A stretch of 64,000 nucleotides of DNA from Anadara kagoshimensis. Lineage: Eukaryota > Mollusca > Bivalvia > Arcoida > Arcidae. Made by a program: the position numbers and the translations under genes. The notes beneath the pieces were generated by a model. The model was not told the origin of the DNA. It was given only the letters and a program-made list of their open reading frames with translations, and made no database searches. Of this stretch, positions 1 to 12,200 are shown one piece after another; positions within the stretch are counted from its first letter, which is position 1; every line of letters begins with the position of its first letter. The stretch is from contig CM037870.1 in NCBI GenBank assembly GCA_021292105.1, positions 46,642,576 through 46,706,575 of the forward strand, written 5' to 3'.

Positions 1-86
1 ATGTATATAGTATAACCATCTAAAAACTTACTTAAAGCTAGGTGGAGATACATGTCCCTGTAACTTAAAGACTTGATTACACATAC

Positions 87-3000
87 CTTGTTGCCTGTGA
101 CTGCATCTGAGGTGTAAATCCTAGACCAGCTAATATAATTCCTGCCCTGGCTGGTGCTTTGTCAGCTTCCATAACATCTAACTCATGATAAATTGCATTA
201 AGTCTGGCTGATAAATCATTATCTGTTCTGGTAGGACTGTATAAATACACATAAATATAAAATCAAATACAACACATCCATGTTTGCATCTATATTACAT
301 AAAAAGTATCACAGACAAATTACATGCAGTTTCATTATTAAACATTCTAATTCAGTAAATAATATTTCAGTTACATGTATTTTACTTCTAAACATTTTTA
401 ACAGCATAAAATCATATCTTTTACATGTTGGAAATTAATAATCCGTAAATTGAATATACTGTTACTGTGTATAATTTGTCTTCATGTATTTTTGTCATAA
501 TGCTCTTTTTATTATCACTTTTCCAACTTGTTTATCGTCACAGTATTTTAAAGTCCGAAAGTCTGTTTCTTTTAGTTTTTTCTTAAGTTTATAAGTATCC
601 CTTGATATATTGACAAACCCCTCTATATACATTTGTATAACATAAAAATATGACAGAACATAACACTGACAGTCAATTGAGGTTATATTGTACAATGTAT
701 TGTTTGTGTCATATTTTGTTCTTCCATTCATCTCACCTAGAGCTTAGTTGTGCTGAAATTTCCCGTTCTTCACGTAAGAGACTTTCACGTTTTTCATCAC
801 AGGAGAGTACACTCTGCAATGCCTGTGTATCATCTCCTTCTACTTCCTGTTCAACATGTAAAACTGTTATATGTGAAGGGATTTTTAAGTGACCACTGAA
901 AAATAAATAAAATTAATGCAGGACTTATTTCATAATGGCTTTTATTCTGGTTTGCAGTACAGGAGAAAGTAAATTATTTCATTTTTATCATCAATTTACA
1001 CAAATGTTTTTCATATATTCCTTTTCCAATCATTAATTAGCATGTGTAGTACATAAAATTCATACTGCAGTTTGTTTTACTGAAGTTTACAATTTTCATG
1101 TTGTACCTACCCTGACAGCATTTTTAGAAGAGTTGTTTTGCCAAGTCCATTACGTCCAACAAAACCATACCTTCTGCCATTTAATAGCTGTACTGTAGCA
1201 CCAGTTAGCAACACTCTAAAATCATAAGATTAGAAACAATAATTGTTTTACTTTGAAGTGTTTACTCCTTGAATAACATTCTCTACTTCATGAACAACAA
1301 CATTAGATCATTATCGACATTATAATTGTATTTTGTTAAAATTATCATGATTGTGTTTGATCATCATAATGATTAATATATATGAATGACGCCAAGATAT
1401 ATGAACAAAAATTCAATATTAAAGTGCTAATTTAGTTGTTAAAACAAGACCATTTTTCAATTTTAAAATTATTTACCAAACACATTGGACACCAACAGAT
1501 GTTCATGCCCGATTACAGCATGACTATGTCCAGAAAATTAAGATGAAACTTCCTTCCGGAGCACCTGGCCTTACTTCCCTGGTGGAAGTTTATGTGTCTA
1601 ACCTAACTTGTCAGTTCCAAAGTTTTTACTTTGCTTCTGGATTGTGATTTGTTCATGGACTAGTATGTTTGTTTTTGATATACAAGCTTAATGTAATTGT
1701 CAGTAAAACATTTAATGTTCTACTTTTCGGATTAAAGCCATATAAACAACCACCTTTTTTTTGGGTGGGTGGGGGGTGGGGGGATTTCAAGCCTTTATTT
1801 GTACCTTTATGAAAATTTTAAATAAGACTAAATGATTTACCTTTCTCCATATGAAATATCAAAATCTTCTATTTTAATATCATATGATCTGTTTGTACCC
1901 GATGCATCAAACTTTGTATCTTTTCTGTTCAACTGTTGTGAGGCACTGGCCATTTCTTGCCTAAAAATAAAAACAAGACAATCATAAAAACAATAATACA
2001 TTAAACTTTCTACCTGCATACATGTAGGCTTTCTTCTATCTTGTACTGGTAATTTCTATTATTATAGCTATCTTTCATTTTGGTTTAATAAACAGTTTAC
2101 GCTCTCTGGAAATACTACTTCTTGCAGGTGAACATTGTTCACATCTCCCACACTAAGAATGTACGGTACATGTATTATATATCTGAAAATTTGTGTCAAA
2201 ATTAAAACCTTAAGCAATAAAGTCTATATTATTAACTATATAACTGGCATTCCTACATTGTTGTTGATGTATGGAAAAAATTCGAAAATGTGAATCCATT
2301 TCTTTTATGTTTTTCTTAATAAGTCTTCCTCAATTTACCACTAAACCCCTTTGTAATGCCAAAGTCTGACTGAAAAACTGGTGTGATACATAGAGGTTTA
2401 AGTATATTTTCATGAGTAGGGAATTATACACATTATTAATGAATTCCTTATTATATAGTATACATAGAGGATCTTAGACGAGTGGGGGTTTAATATGAAA
2501 TTTATTAAACGAGTTTAATAATTAAATATGCCACGAGCCTTGGCGAATGGCATATTTAATTATTGAACGAGTTTGATAAATTTCATATTAAACCCTCACG
2601 AGTCTAAGATTCTATATATCACATAACTCAAAATACCGAGGCATAATGACATGTAGATATTATTTGATGCCATATAGAAACAGACGATTTCTATCTAGGT
2701 CAGACAAATCACCTCCAAATTAACTGCGCAAGTAAGAATATAGTTCTATTTAGTTATAGTAAAAGTAAATTAATCACCAAGAAAAAAAGACATAATCAGT
2801 ATGTAAGTTTAAATCATAATATTTTTCCGAATGCATCAAAATTATTTTTCAAAGAATCGGAAAGTCTTCAAAAGTCTAAAAATAAACAACAGACTGACAC
2901 AGTTTTCATATGACGTCATTAGGCACGACCACTACGTAAATCAGAAGCGTGATAACTGATTACGTCACAATCAAGTGATATTACATGGGTACCTGTGTAA

Positions 3001-5358
3001 TACGAAAAATATTACACCGTTTTATTCCATCAATAAACAGGAGGGTTATGTGATATATGTATTTCTTACTGTTTTTCTGTAGATTTTACAGGGACTTTTC
3101 TGTCTTGTTTCTTCTGTATTTTGGCTTCTGCTTTCTCCAACTTCTTCTGATCAACAACCTGTGATATTAATTAAAACTTTATCACTTCTGCAAACAATTT
3201 GGGTTTGACCTTTTTATAAGACTTTAATAAACTTGATTTTGTAAAATTTGATTACCATACTTAAAATCTCAAGTTTAATTGACTTTAGAATAGACTGAAG
3301 TGGAGTAATTGAGTCCCAGTTAAGATTCTTTCACTTATATCTAGGCAGTCAGTTCATGGACGGTGGAGGAAAATTGAGTGCCACAGGAAAACCATTGACC
3401 TTTGGTAAGAAAACTAACAAACTTTCTCACAAGGATCTGTCCTGAGTGGGATTTGGGTGATGAGAAGCACCATGATCCATAAGAGCATACTAAATAGGGT
3501 TGAATTTAAAGATTAATTGTTTACATTTTTGTATTAAGATCGATATGTACTGACCATGTCTTTTTCTCTTTTTGTTAACCATATACTATTAGTGCTTTGA
3601 TCAGAGTCAGCTTGGTTATTTGTATCTACTAGTGATGATAGCTGTATGGGAGCATGTAACATCTTACGATTTGCTGTTCCATTGCAAACAGTTTCACTGA
3701 AAAATAAGTTAATTTTAAAATAAGTCAAAGTGAAAAACTTGAGCTTCCTGTAAACTTACAAATAATATCTTTAATTTCATTTAAAACAAAAATGCTGCAT
3801 AAAAAGTTAATACAAGGGTAACTATGCCAAGTTAAGATTAAAATAAAAGTTTTTGTTTTTAAAATACTTTTTATCAAAAGTACTTACCTATGTAAGTGAG
3901 AAAGCCACTGAACTTCAGAAATCGAACTGACAAACTGCATGGAATTTGAACCTTTAAGTGGTGAGGTGTGCTGTGATCTATAAGTGTGTGCTGTAGATTA
4001 CTAAGCAACCACCATTTCCAACTTAAATAAAGGTCAGTGTCCATTGGACTTGTTATTATACTACCACTATAATAGTTTATTATAATTACCCATGTAAGAT
4101 CTGGTGAAGACGTTCACAAATATCTTTGATATCTTCTTCAGTTTTGCCCTCATCAACCTGTTCTAGCATGCCACCAATAGCATCATATAAATCGTCTACT
4201 GTTTCAAAATCATCATGACCATCTTCCAGTATTCCTAAAAAACATAGCTTTTGACTTTATTATCCTTTTGAGTATGTTCATAAATGCATTACTCTGGCTA
4301 TTATTGTAATAAAATGCACTTTCAATATTCTGAAATAATTCTGTTTGTTATTTTTATAATTAAGTAAAACTAAGTCTAGGAGGACCTTGAAGTAAAACAG
4401 AAGAATGTACTGGCCTGTGTAATTTCAGCTGGTAGAAAACTCGCTAACAGTGTGGAGGGCTAGCATTTTTCTCTTTCTTGTAATATATAATCTGATGGTG
4501 ATAATCTAAAAATAATGCTCAGGGAAAGAAGACCAAGTATGAAGAGCTGTTAACGGAACGTAAAGGGAAGGAATGGAACACATGGGATTATCCAGCAAGG
4601 TTGGCTGTAGAGCATTCCCTGTGCAAACAGTATGTAGTATGTTGTCAGCGTTGGGAGTGATAGGAAAGATTAGAGAACCATGAGAAGAAGGCAGAAGTCA
4701 GAGAATGTCGCAGGATGTTGGCGGTGAAGCAGCATAAGACCATAGCTCTGATATTTTGTGTACAGTTCATTTGGGTTAATAATTCAGAAAAGTACACATG
4801 TCTATTGGGAATGTTCAACCTCAGAACAGCTAAACTTTCTACTACCACAGAATTAATTTAAAAAATATTATTGGAACAAAATGGCGGATATTCAATTTTC
4901 AGAAATGTAACTGAATAGTTTGAACATTCCCTGTGAGATTTTTCAGCAGAAAACAAACAAACCTGCATGAACGATTTCTGAGCACTGGACTAAAATTCTT
5001 TTCATAGTTCAATTTAATTAACGGTTTTATCAATAAAAACAGGAAACATGGTGGGTTGTAAATATAAATTTCAATGAATGTATATGTTCAAATGACCGTC
5101 TTTAATTCATAAAAATAATTCTCAAATATTTTGATGATTGCACAATCATCAGCATGACTATAAGCACCGAACGACCGGTCTATAAAAACAGAAATATGAT
5201 CGATTAAGGGTAAATGTATAGAAAAATACCAGTGAAACAAATAGAATAGTTGAAACACTCAAAATAGTGAATGAGAATGTCTTACCACTGACATAAGTAA
5301 CAATTTCTTGATCGATTGATTCAAAGCAATCTGACAGAAATTCTCCGTAGGCGGCCAT
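87..5358 (-). CDS. ABCF3: ABCF3-like ABC-F ATPase, 5' part (runs off left edge)
   Basis: Eight coding exons on the minus strand, in gene order 5286-5358, 4090-4234, 3555-3696, 3070-3158, 1841-1960, 1111-1215, 737-895 and 87-236. All have GT..AG borders and phases that agree, giving about 327 residues. The product starts MAAYGEFLSDCFESIDQEIV and carries the conserved DAPIQLS-like block (here HAPIQLSS), a lysine/glutamate-rich linker, and the first nucleotide-binding domain with Walker A GRNGLGKTT at about residues 210-218, then HVEQEV and ADKAPARAG. ABC-F proteins are soluble tandem ATPases without membrane segments; mammalian ABCF3 is tied to translation and antiviral responses (family knowledge). 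The signature motif, Walker B and the second ATPase domain lie beyond position 1. The start codon is the first ATG of an exon matching the ABCF3 N-terminus. Nothing looks broken in the visible part. Confidence 0.93.
1490..1685 (+). repeat. Dispersed repeat family C, copy 1
   Basis: GGAGCACCTGGCCTTACTTC, then TTTTTACTTTGCTTCTGGAT and CATGGACTAGTATGTTTG. Two more copies lie in the window. ABCF3 intron. Confidence 0.65.
2468..2613. repeat. Large imperfect palindrome (66-bp arms)
   Basis: Arms 2468-2533 and 2548-2613 are inverted copies with roughly ten mismatches around a 14-base centre. ACGAGT-type words recur in the same direction in both arms and at the centre, where they break the pairing. 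It lies in ABCF3 intron 4. Confidence 0.8.
2611..3060. mobile_element. Probable MITE next to the palindrome
   Basis: ATATATCACATAAC near 2615 and its inverse GTTATGTGATATAT near 3045 bracket about 450 bp without coding capacity. It abuts the palindrome, and the two together may be one foldback-type element. Confidence 0.5.
3300..3495 (-). mobile_element. SINE family A copy
   Basis: Same tail, central domain and head as the copy at 31258, inverted. It lies in an ABCF3 intron. Confidence 0.65.
3905..4013 (-). mobile_element. SINE family A fragment
   Basis: Contains only the central and head parts (AACTGACAAACTGCATGG, ATTTGAACCTTTAAG). Confidence 0.5.
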
Positions 5359-5780
5359 GATGTGTGTCTGTGACTCTTACTCCCAAACCACAATTTTATT
5401 TCGTTTTCCTCTTAAAACATTTTCTCAAAAATTTCTATTTAAACCTAAAATAAAAATAAATTGTAAGTTTTGTGAGGGATACGTCTCATCAAATAGGTTT
5501 AAAAGAGAAATGCACTGATTTACACTATTTTCTACGAGACTATTTTGAACTTCCGGTTGAATTTAACTCCTACTTTTACTTTCACAGATCAGCTTTGATT
5601 TGACAGATTAACTTTAATTTTGCATTTTATGACTTCGTGGTCATGAATACTTAGATTAGGATATATTTGCAAGCATATTCAATCACAATCATGCATGCTT
5701 ATCAAATAACTCCTTTGTCCATATCGAAATAATTTATAATTTAGATTGTCAAAATTATTTATCATCAACATCTACCTGTA
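5359..5780. promoter_or_regulatory. Divergent promoter region between ABCF3 and PIK3R4
   Basis: ABCF3 begins at 5358 on the minus strand. The PIK3R4 transcript probably begins before a splice donor at 5825 on the plus strand. The roughly 400 bases between them hold no coding exon and must contain both 5' ends if both starts are right. I see no convincing TATA box placement. Transcription starts cannot be fixed from sequence alone. Confidence 0.55.
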
Positions 5781-5824
5781 CTGTGTAGACATCATGATTT
5801 TACGGTGTTAGTTGACACTGATAG
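5780..5824 (+). other. PIK3R4: Probable non-coding 5'UTR exon of PIK3R4 (left end approximate)
   Basis: A consensus donor, ATAG followed by GTAAGT, lies at 5821-5830. It is upstream of an acceptor (TTGCAG) ending at 6239 that sits 13 bases before the PIK3R4 ATG. This implies a spliced leader exon ending at 5824. Its 5' end is unknown, so the left coordinate is arbitrary. A (TC)n run at about 5876-5903 lies in the intron. Confidence 0.4.
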
Positions 5825-5873
5825 GTAAGTGTTGTCTTTGATTTCATGGGAGATCTCATAGGATCAAAATGGC

Positions 5874-5904
<31 letters not shown>

Positions 5905-6252
5905 ATGGGTGGTGACTGCATGAGAACATACTTTTATAGTTTGGATCCAATACCTGATTTAGATGCATTATGCCTGATTTAGATGATATACCAGAAATCT
6001 AGTACTATTATTGGTCCCAATCTGTTTAACCTTACCAGGTAATGTATTTGCCTTTTCAATTTGGCGAGCATTATTTTTGTAATTGAAGTTGCATCATTTT
6101 ACATGTTTTGTGAAATTTGATGCAACACACATCAGTGAAGCTAATTTGGCAATATTAACTTGAATTTATGTGAATTTCACTTTTGCTTACATATGACAAC
6201 AAATAAACAACATTATAATTTTTTTCTGTGTGCTTGCAGATAAAAACTCAGA

Positions 6253-9200
6253 ATGGGGAACCAATTGACGGGAATTGCCCCATCACAGATTCAGCCTGTA
6301 GAACAGTATTTAAATGATATTCCTGATTATGAATTTGATTGCAAGTAAGTAAGAAAATTTAATCGCTTATAATTGATTTTGAATAGGGATGGTACTTTGC
6401 TATTCAGGTCTCTTCCAGGAATGCATGCTACCGGTAATTGCTATACTTTGTGAAACTTGTAAAAGGCAAAAAATTACAAGTTAAATGTCTGTGAAATAAT
6501 TACCGGTACTCCAAGATTTGAAATAACAATGGAAATACAAAATTCCAAAATGCTTAATTTCTGTCACTTAACCTATAGAAGGTGATGTCCCAATAGTGGC
6601 CAATACAAGTAAAATACTAATAGGACTTAAAACCCCATTCAAACTTGAATATAATACCAGTGATTTTGTTTGCTTAAAATTACTATCAAATAAAGGTAGT
6701 TTCCCTCAGGTAAAAATAACTAAAATTTTACAATTTGTCCACAAAAATTCCCCAAAACAATAGTGATATACCGGTACTGTAGTAAAATTAAATATATTGT
6801 ACATATGTACATTGTAGTTGTCCTTGTCCACAAAATATCAGATAGTGCCACAATATAGTGTCTTTGCAATGAACACACTAGCTATTGCCAGCATATTATA
6901 ATGCAGTTTGCTAGATCTTAGTATTTCAATTTTCCCAATCTCAAAGGCAGAAGGTAGTTTTTAAAAATGTAACAAAATCACTGGATACTTTTCCAACATA
7001 AGATACATGAGATACATAAACATATAACTGTTATAGAATGGTAATTTTAAAATGAAATATTCTAATAACAGTAGCTGAACAATTTTTTATATGTCTGTTT
7101 TCAGCCTTGGAAGTACAAGATTTTTCAAAGTAGCCAGAGCTAAATTCAAAGAAGGTTTAACAGTTGTAAAAGTTTTTGTTATTCATGACCCCTCATTACC
7201 ATTATCAGCACTCAGATCACAGCTAGAAGGTAAGTCAGCTGTCTCATACATTTTTTTTTTCACTTTTCAGCATATCATGAAAAGATCATTTTCTGTAACT
7301 GGCATCATACCTATGGGTATTCTCACAATTAAGCTTTTTTTCATGTTTTCATGATTTCACAACTTGGAAAAAACACCAATTCTGAAGTAACAAATGCTAA
7401 ACTAAAGTCATAGGAAAATAATGTTAATTTTTGACAAAAGGGAGTAAAATCTAAATTTAAAAAAATTAACATATCTGAAATCAGAGGGAAATTTTAGAGT
7501 GCATATAAAAAATCTTGAGTTAGTATTTTGCCCTTTCACAGCTCAGCAGATAACATAAGTACTGGTATAAGTAGTTCAAAGCTATGCCATACATGTATTT
7601 GATGATCCCAATGAAACCCAACACATCTTGTGTATCATCTTTCTCCCTTAATTAAACCTGGACAAATAAAGGGAATTTGAATTTATTTACATGTAATCTT
7701 TGTGGCAAGTCCTAAGTAAATGCATTAACTTTTTTTAGCTGATCAGAATGCTGGCCTAGATTTTATAGTTTCACAAACACATCTTGCATCATTCTTTCAT
7801 GATCAAGTTAAATGTGTACCATACATATATAGTTTTACATATATATAATTATCATCGGATCCTCAAGAAATTATTTTTTTTTTTTGTAGATATAGCCTTG
7901 CGTATTCAGGGAACTACAAATTGTCTACCTTTCCAAAGAGCTGTGGTAAGTATGTAACAAAAATTTCATGAAAATCGGTTCAAACATAAATCCAAATAAT
8001 TTAAAAAAAAAAATCTTAATTAACATAGACACCAATGGGAAAATTACATAATGTTATTTCTCATTTCTAAACATCTTCTAACATTGTCTACAAGTCTCAT
8101 TTTAAATCTTTAAATTTGTACCCGGATATGAAAGTGATCATACAATTTTATGCCAAAGAAAAGTTGTTGCCATCAATTATATTCAATGATCATTTGTTTA
8201 GTGACATCATTTAACATGGTTACTTTTCACACCTGAATATTACAAATTTGCTCTGGTCACATGGCAAGACTTACAAACCCTATAACTAATCAAGTTATAG
8301 TACAGATTAAAGATAAATTGATTTAGAGTGTTGAGTATGGAGTGTAATAGTAGAGTACAGTAAAGTGTTTGACAGAATCACACTGCTAATTTTGAATTCC
8401 ATAAATCTGCACTGTACTTGTGTTTTGTTATTTGTTATAGGTCGACTGTAACTTCTTAGATTCAAATCAGTTGCATAAATTTGTACTGAACTTGTGTTTG
8501 GTTATTTTTTATAAACTAACTGTTTGACAGACTTTTCAAACTCATCAAATCACTGACTTAGTTGCATAAATATGAGCATGTATTTTATTATTTGTAGCAA
8601 TCAGATAAAGCTGCTTTACTGTTCAGACAGTTCATCAAAGATAGCTTGTATGACAGAATTAGTACTCGACCATTTCTTATTAAAATAGAGAAAAGATGGT
8701 TGGCATTTCAACTACTCTGTGCTTTGAACCAGTGCCATAAGGTCAAAGTATGTACAGTCATTATAGATTTTGAACTTGTATATAAACCAATTGCTTATAG
8801 ACCACAATCTTCTGTCAGTTTAATTTTGTGTCTACTAGTGTTTCTTTTCGTTTGTTAATCCATTTTATATATACCCTAAAAGTATCCACAAGCAATTTTT
8901 AGGTCCCTGTGTACTAGGAGAAGGGTGTTTCCTATTGCAACACCTGCTACACAAGAAGCACCAGTTAATAGTAAAATTACATGGTAGTATCATATGGAGA
9001 TTTAGCAGTCATAGCTGTATTAGCACAATTTTAGCTACTGTAGGAAGATGTTAAATACAGTTACTGTAGTATTTACCGGTATAAAACATATTTTAATAAT
9101 GTATATCTAGCATTACTGATTGTCATATTGAAACATCTGGCTTAACTATAATTGGTGTGAATTGTGTATGCATTTACATCACATATAGGATATAATTGCA

Positions 9201-12200
9201 GACAGATATTTCTTAAAAGAATTAGATTTGATTAAACAACTTTATTTCCTGAGAGATTCATCATTGCATGTGGTATATAAAATATAATTTTGAAGAATCT
9301 TTATGTTGATCCTTGTTATGATAATTTTACATGGAAATTAAAAAAACTTTCCCCCTCTTTTTAAATTTAAGATTAAGGTCTATTAAATTTTACTGTTACA
9401 GGTTTGTCATGGTGATGTTAAATCAGAGAACATTATGATAACAGGATGGAACTGGTTATTATTAACTGACTTTGCCAGCTTTAAACCAACATATTTACCA
9501 GAGGTAAAACATAACATTGTGTTGTCATGGTAATTCATAATACAGTCGAAACCACTTAATTGCATATCGGATAATCGCATAAATCGGTTAATCGCATAGG
9601 ATTTTGAAATCCAAAACCATTTCTTATTTATTCTATTGAAAATTACCCGCATAATTGCATAGCCAAAAATGCCCAACTCCGGTTAATCGCATAGAAAATT
9701 TCCCGACCCGATCCCAAAACCCTAGGATTTTTAAAAAAAAAATCATAATTTTTCTTTAAAATACGATGTGCACTTCATTTCATTTCCAGATTTTGTAACA
9801 ACCCAAGATCGTCACCGTTAACGAGGGAAAGTATCAAATATGTATATTATACAGACGTACAAGAACATTTTTATTTAATAAATAAAATATGTTGTATAAA
9901 TTCTGTTTACTTGTTTGTGTTTTGTATTTTTCCTTCTTTCTGAACATATCGCGGTACTCCAGTAAAACAGCCGCCATTTTGAATATTTTATTGGTTTGTC
10001 TCCCTTATCGGGAATTTACTAAAATGTGTATCGCCGATGACACAAAACCTAACAAAACTCATAGCTGTTTAACTTATTTACAATGGGTCATTCCGATTAG
10101 CCATTTAGAGCTGTTTAAAGTTTTTATTGTGTAAATATTCTGATACAAACGGCAGTAACTTTAGTGACATATGTCAGTTATAATTTTAATTGTTAAAAAA
10201 ACACAGTGGTAGGTTAAGAAACTGAAACCAATGATAGTAAAGTAAACATCGGAGATTATTCTTTGATCACAGGAAACAACACATTGATTATTAAAATAAC
10301 AATGATTGGAATAAAAACTGCTTTTATAATTAGAAAAAGTTCTAATGTTGTTAATCACGATCTTTGATGGTGATCCGAAAAAGAAGGAACTTACAAAAAG
10401 TTCAGTTACGTTACTTCACCAATAGACGGAATTTATTTCCATGCAATTTTTCCTAAGTTTCTTATTTTACAACTTAAAAATTATTACAATTTAATAAAAT
10501 TGTTTAAAAAAATATCGTTTTGATAACTTGACGTAGATGCCGTTTCATGACACATTATCGAGCACATGTTACACTTCTTAGTAATACTCTGAAAACGGAA
10601 GTTGTCAAGTTTTTATATTGTATTCAACTCGTGGCTAAAAAAATGACAACAACAAACACTTTTTAAATTTTTTTATTCTCGGGATTATCCTCTTTCTTTT
10701 TGTTTAACACAAGAAGTGTAGACATGTTACTTATTCTGAAATTATATACAAGTACAATGTACTTGACAACTGTAGATGCAGATCCCCCCCCCCAGAGCAT
10801 GCATCTCGAGTCCCGACATCGGTTATCCTTGGTTATCGGTTAATCGCATATATCGGTTAATCGCATAGAATTTTGAATCACGGAGCCTATGCGATTAACC
10901 GGGTTCGACTGTACTTGGTTGTCATGGTTATTCATAATACTGAGTTGTCATGGTAATCCATAATATTGGGTTGTCATGGTAATCCATAACACTTAGTTGC
11001 CATGGTATTCCATAATTAAGGGTTGTCACAATCTTTAAAACATCAGTGATCTTCAAAATTTTTTTATGGCATAAGTGCTAAGATCTTCAAATTTTTTAAA
11101 AGATTTTGCTCCTAGGTAATATATATACTATTTTGATTATGCCGTCAGGCACCATTTATCTCTCAAACATATAACACTTACTTTTCACAAATTATGAATA
11201 GCAGAAATAGAATTCTCAAGCATGTGATTAAGTGAAAAATATAAAAATCATCTCACAGAATTCTATTGCAAATTCTGTTTGTACTTTTTATGGCATTAGG
11301 CACGACTAGCACAACTTCCAAAGTGAATTTTTGCACAATTTCCAAAGTAAATTTTCTCTCTTTTAGGACAATCCATCAGATTTTTCTTATTTCTTTGACA
11401 CCTCAAGAAGACGGACATGTTACATTGCACCAGAAAGATTTGTAGAGAGTGGTAGACGGAACCCAGAAACAGAGGGAATAGGTAACCTTGACCTCAATGA
11501 TAGTGAGGTCAAATCTGGAGACCTATCACCGGCCATGGATATATTTTCTGCAGGGTAAGTATTCTGCAAATTTTATATTATGAAGCATAGATTCTTTTAT
11601 TTTGTGAAATTAAAATTCATGGATATAATGCTAACAGACGTTACAATTTTTCTGACACATATTGTTCAGCTTAAGCATTTTTATTTCCCATATATATAGA
11701 TTTAACAAAGTCTTAAAGCTAGATAAAATAATATTGAAGTTACAAAAAATTAATTAATTTTTAGAGGGGGGGGGGGGGGGTGGGAAGGGGAAGGGATTAG
11801 AATGTGACAAGATTACAATATAATTGCTTTCCTGTATAGCCTTATTGATTTATCACCAAAAAGAACCTGCAAACATAGACTTAATGTATATATACAAATA
11901 AGTATATATACAAAACATTTTAAGTTAGAAAACATTTTAACTTATTTTTAAGTTTTTAATATACAAATAAGTATATGGGGTTAGCCAACATACATCTATA
12001 TCCATTCATTATGGAATTACTGATTTTCCTGTAAAAATGATGTTAAGGGGTATTGATCACATGTATGCTACAGAACCCCATTAACAGTCCTTTCCTATTT
12101 TACATCACAGTGCTGTTATATTAAGTATATATTTTTGTTTGTTAATATAGATGTGTCATAACAGAGTTATTTACTGAAGGCACAGCTCCTTTTGATCTGT

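Noticed and set aside
9889-10134. Open frame inside the pogo-like element as transposase
   Set aside because: No DDE or helix-turn-helix-like pattern; short and hydrophobic.
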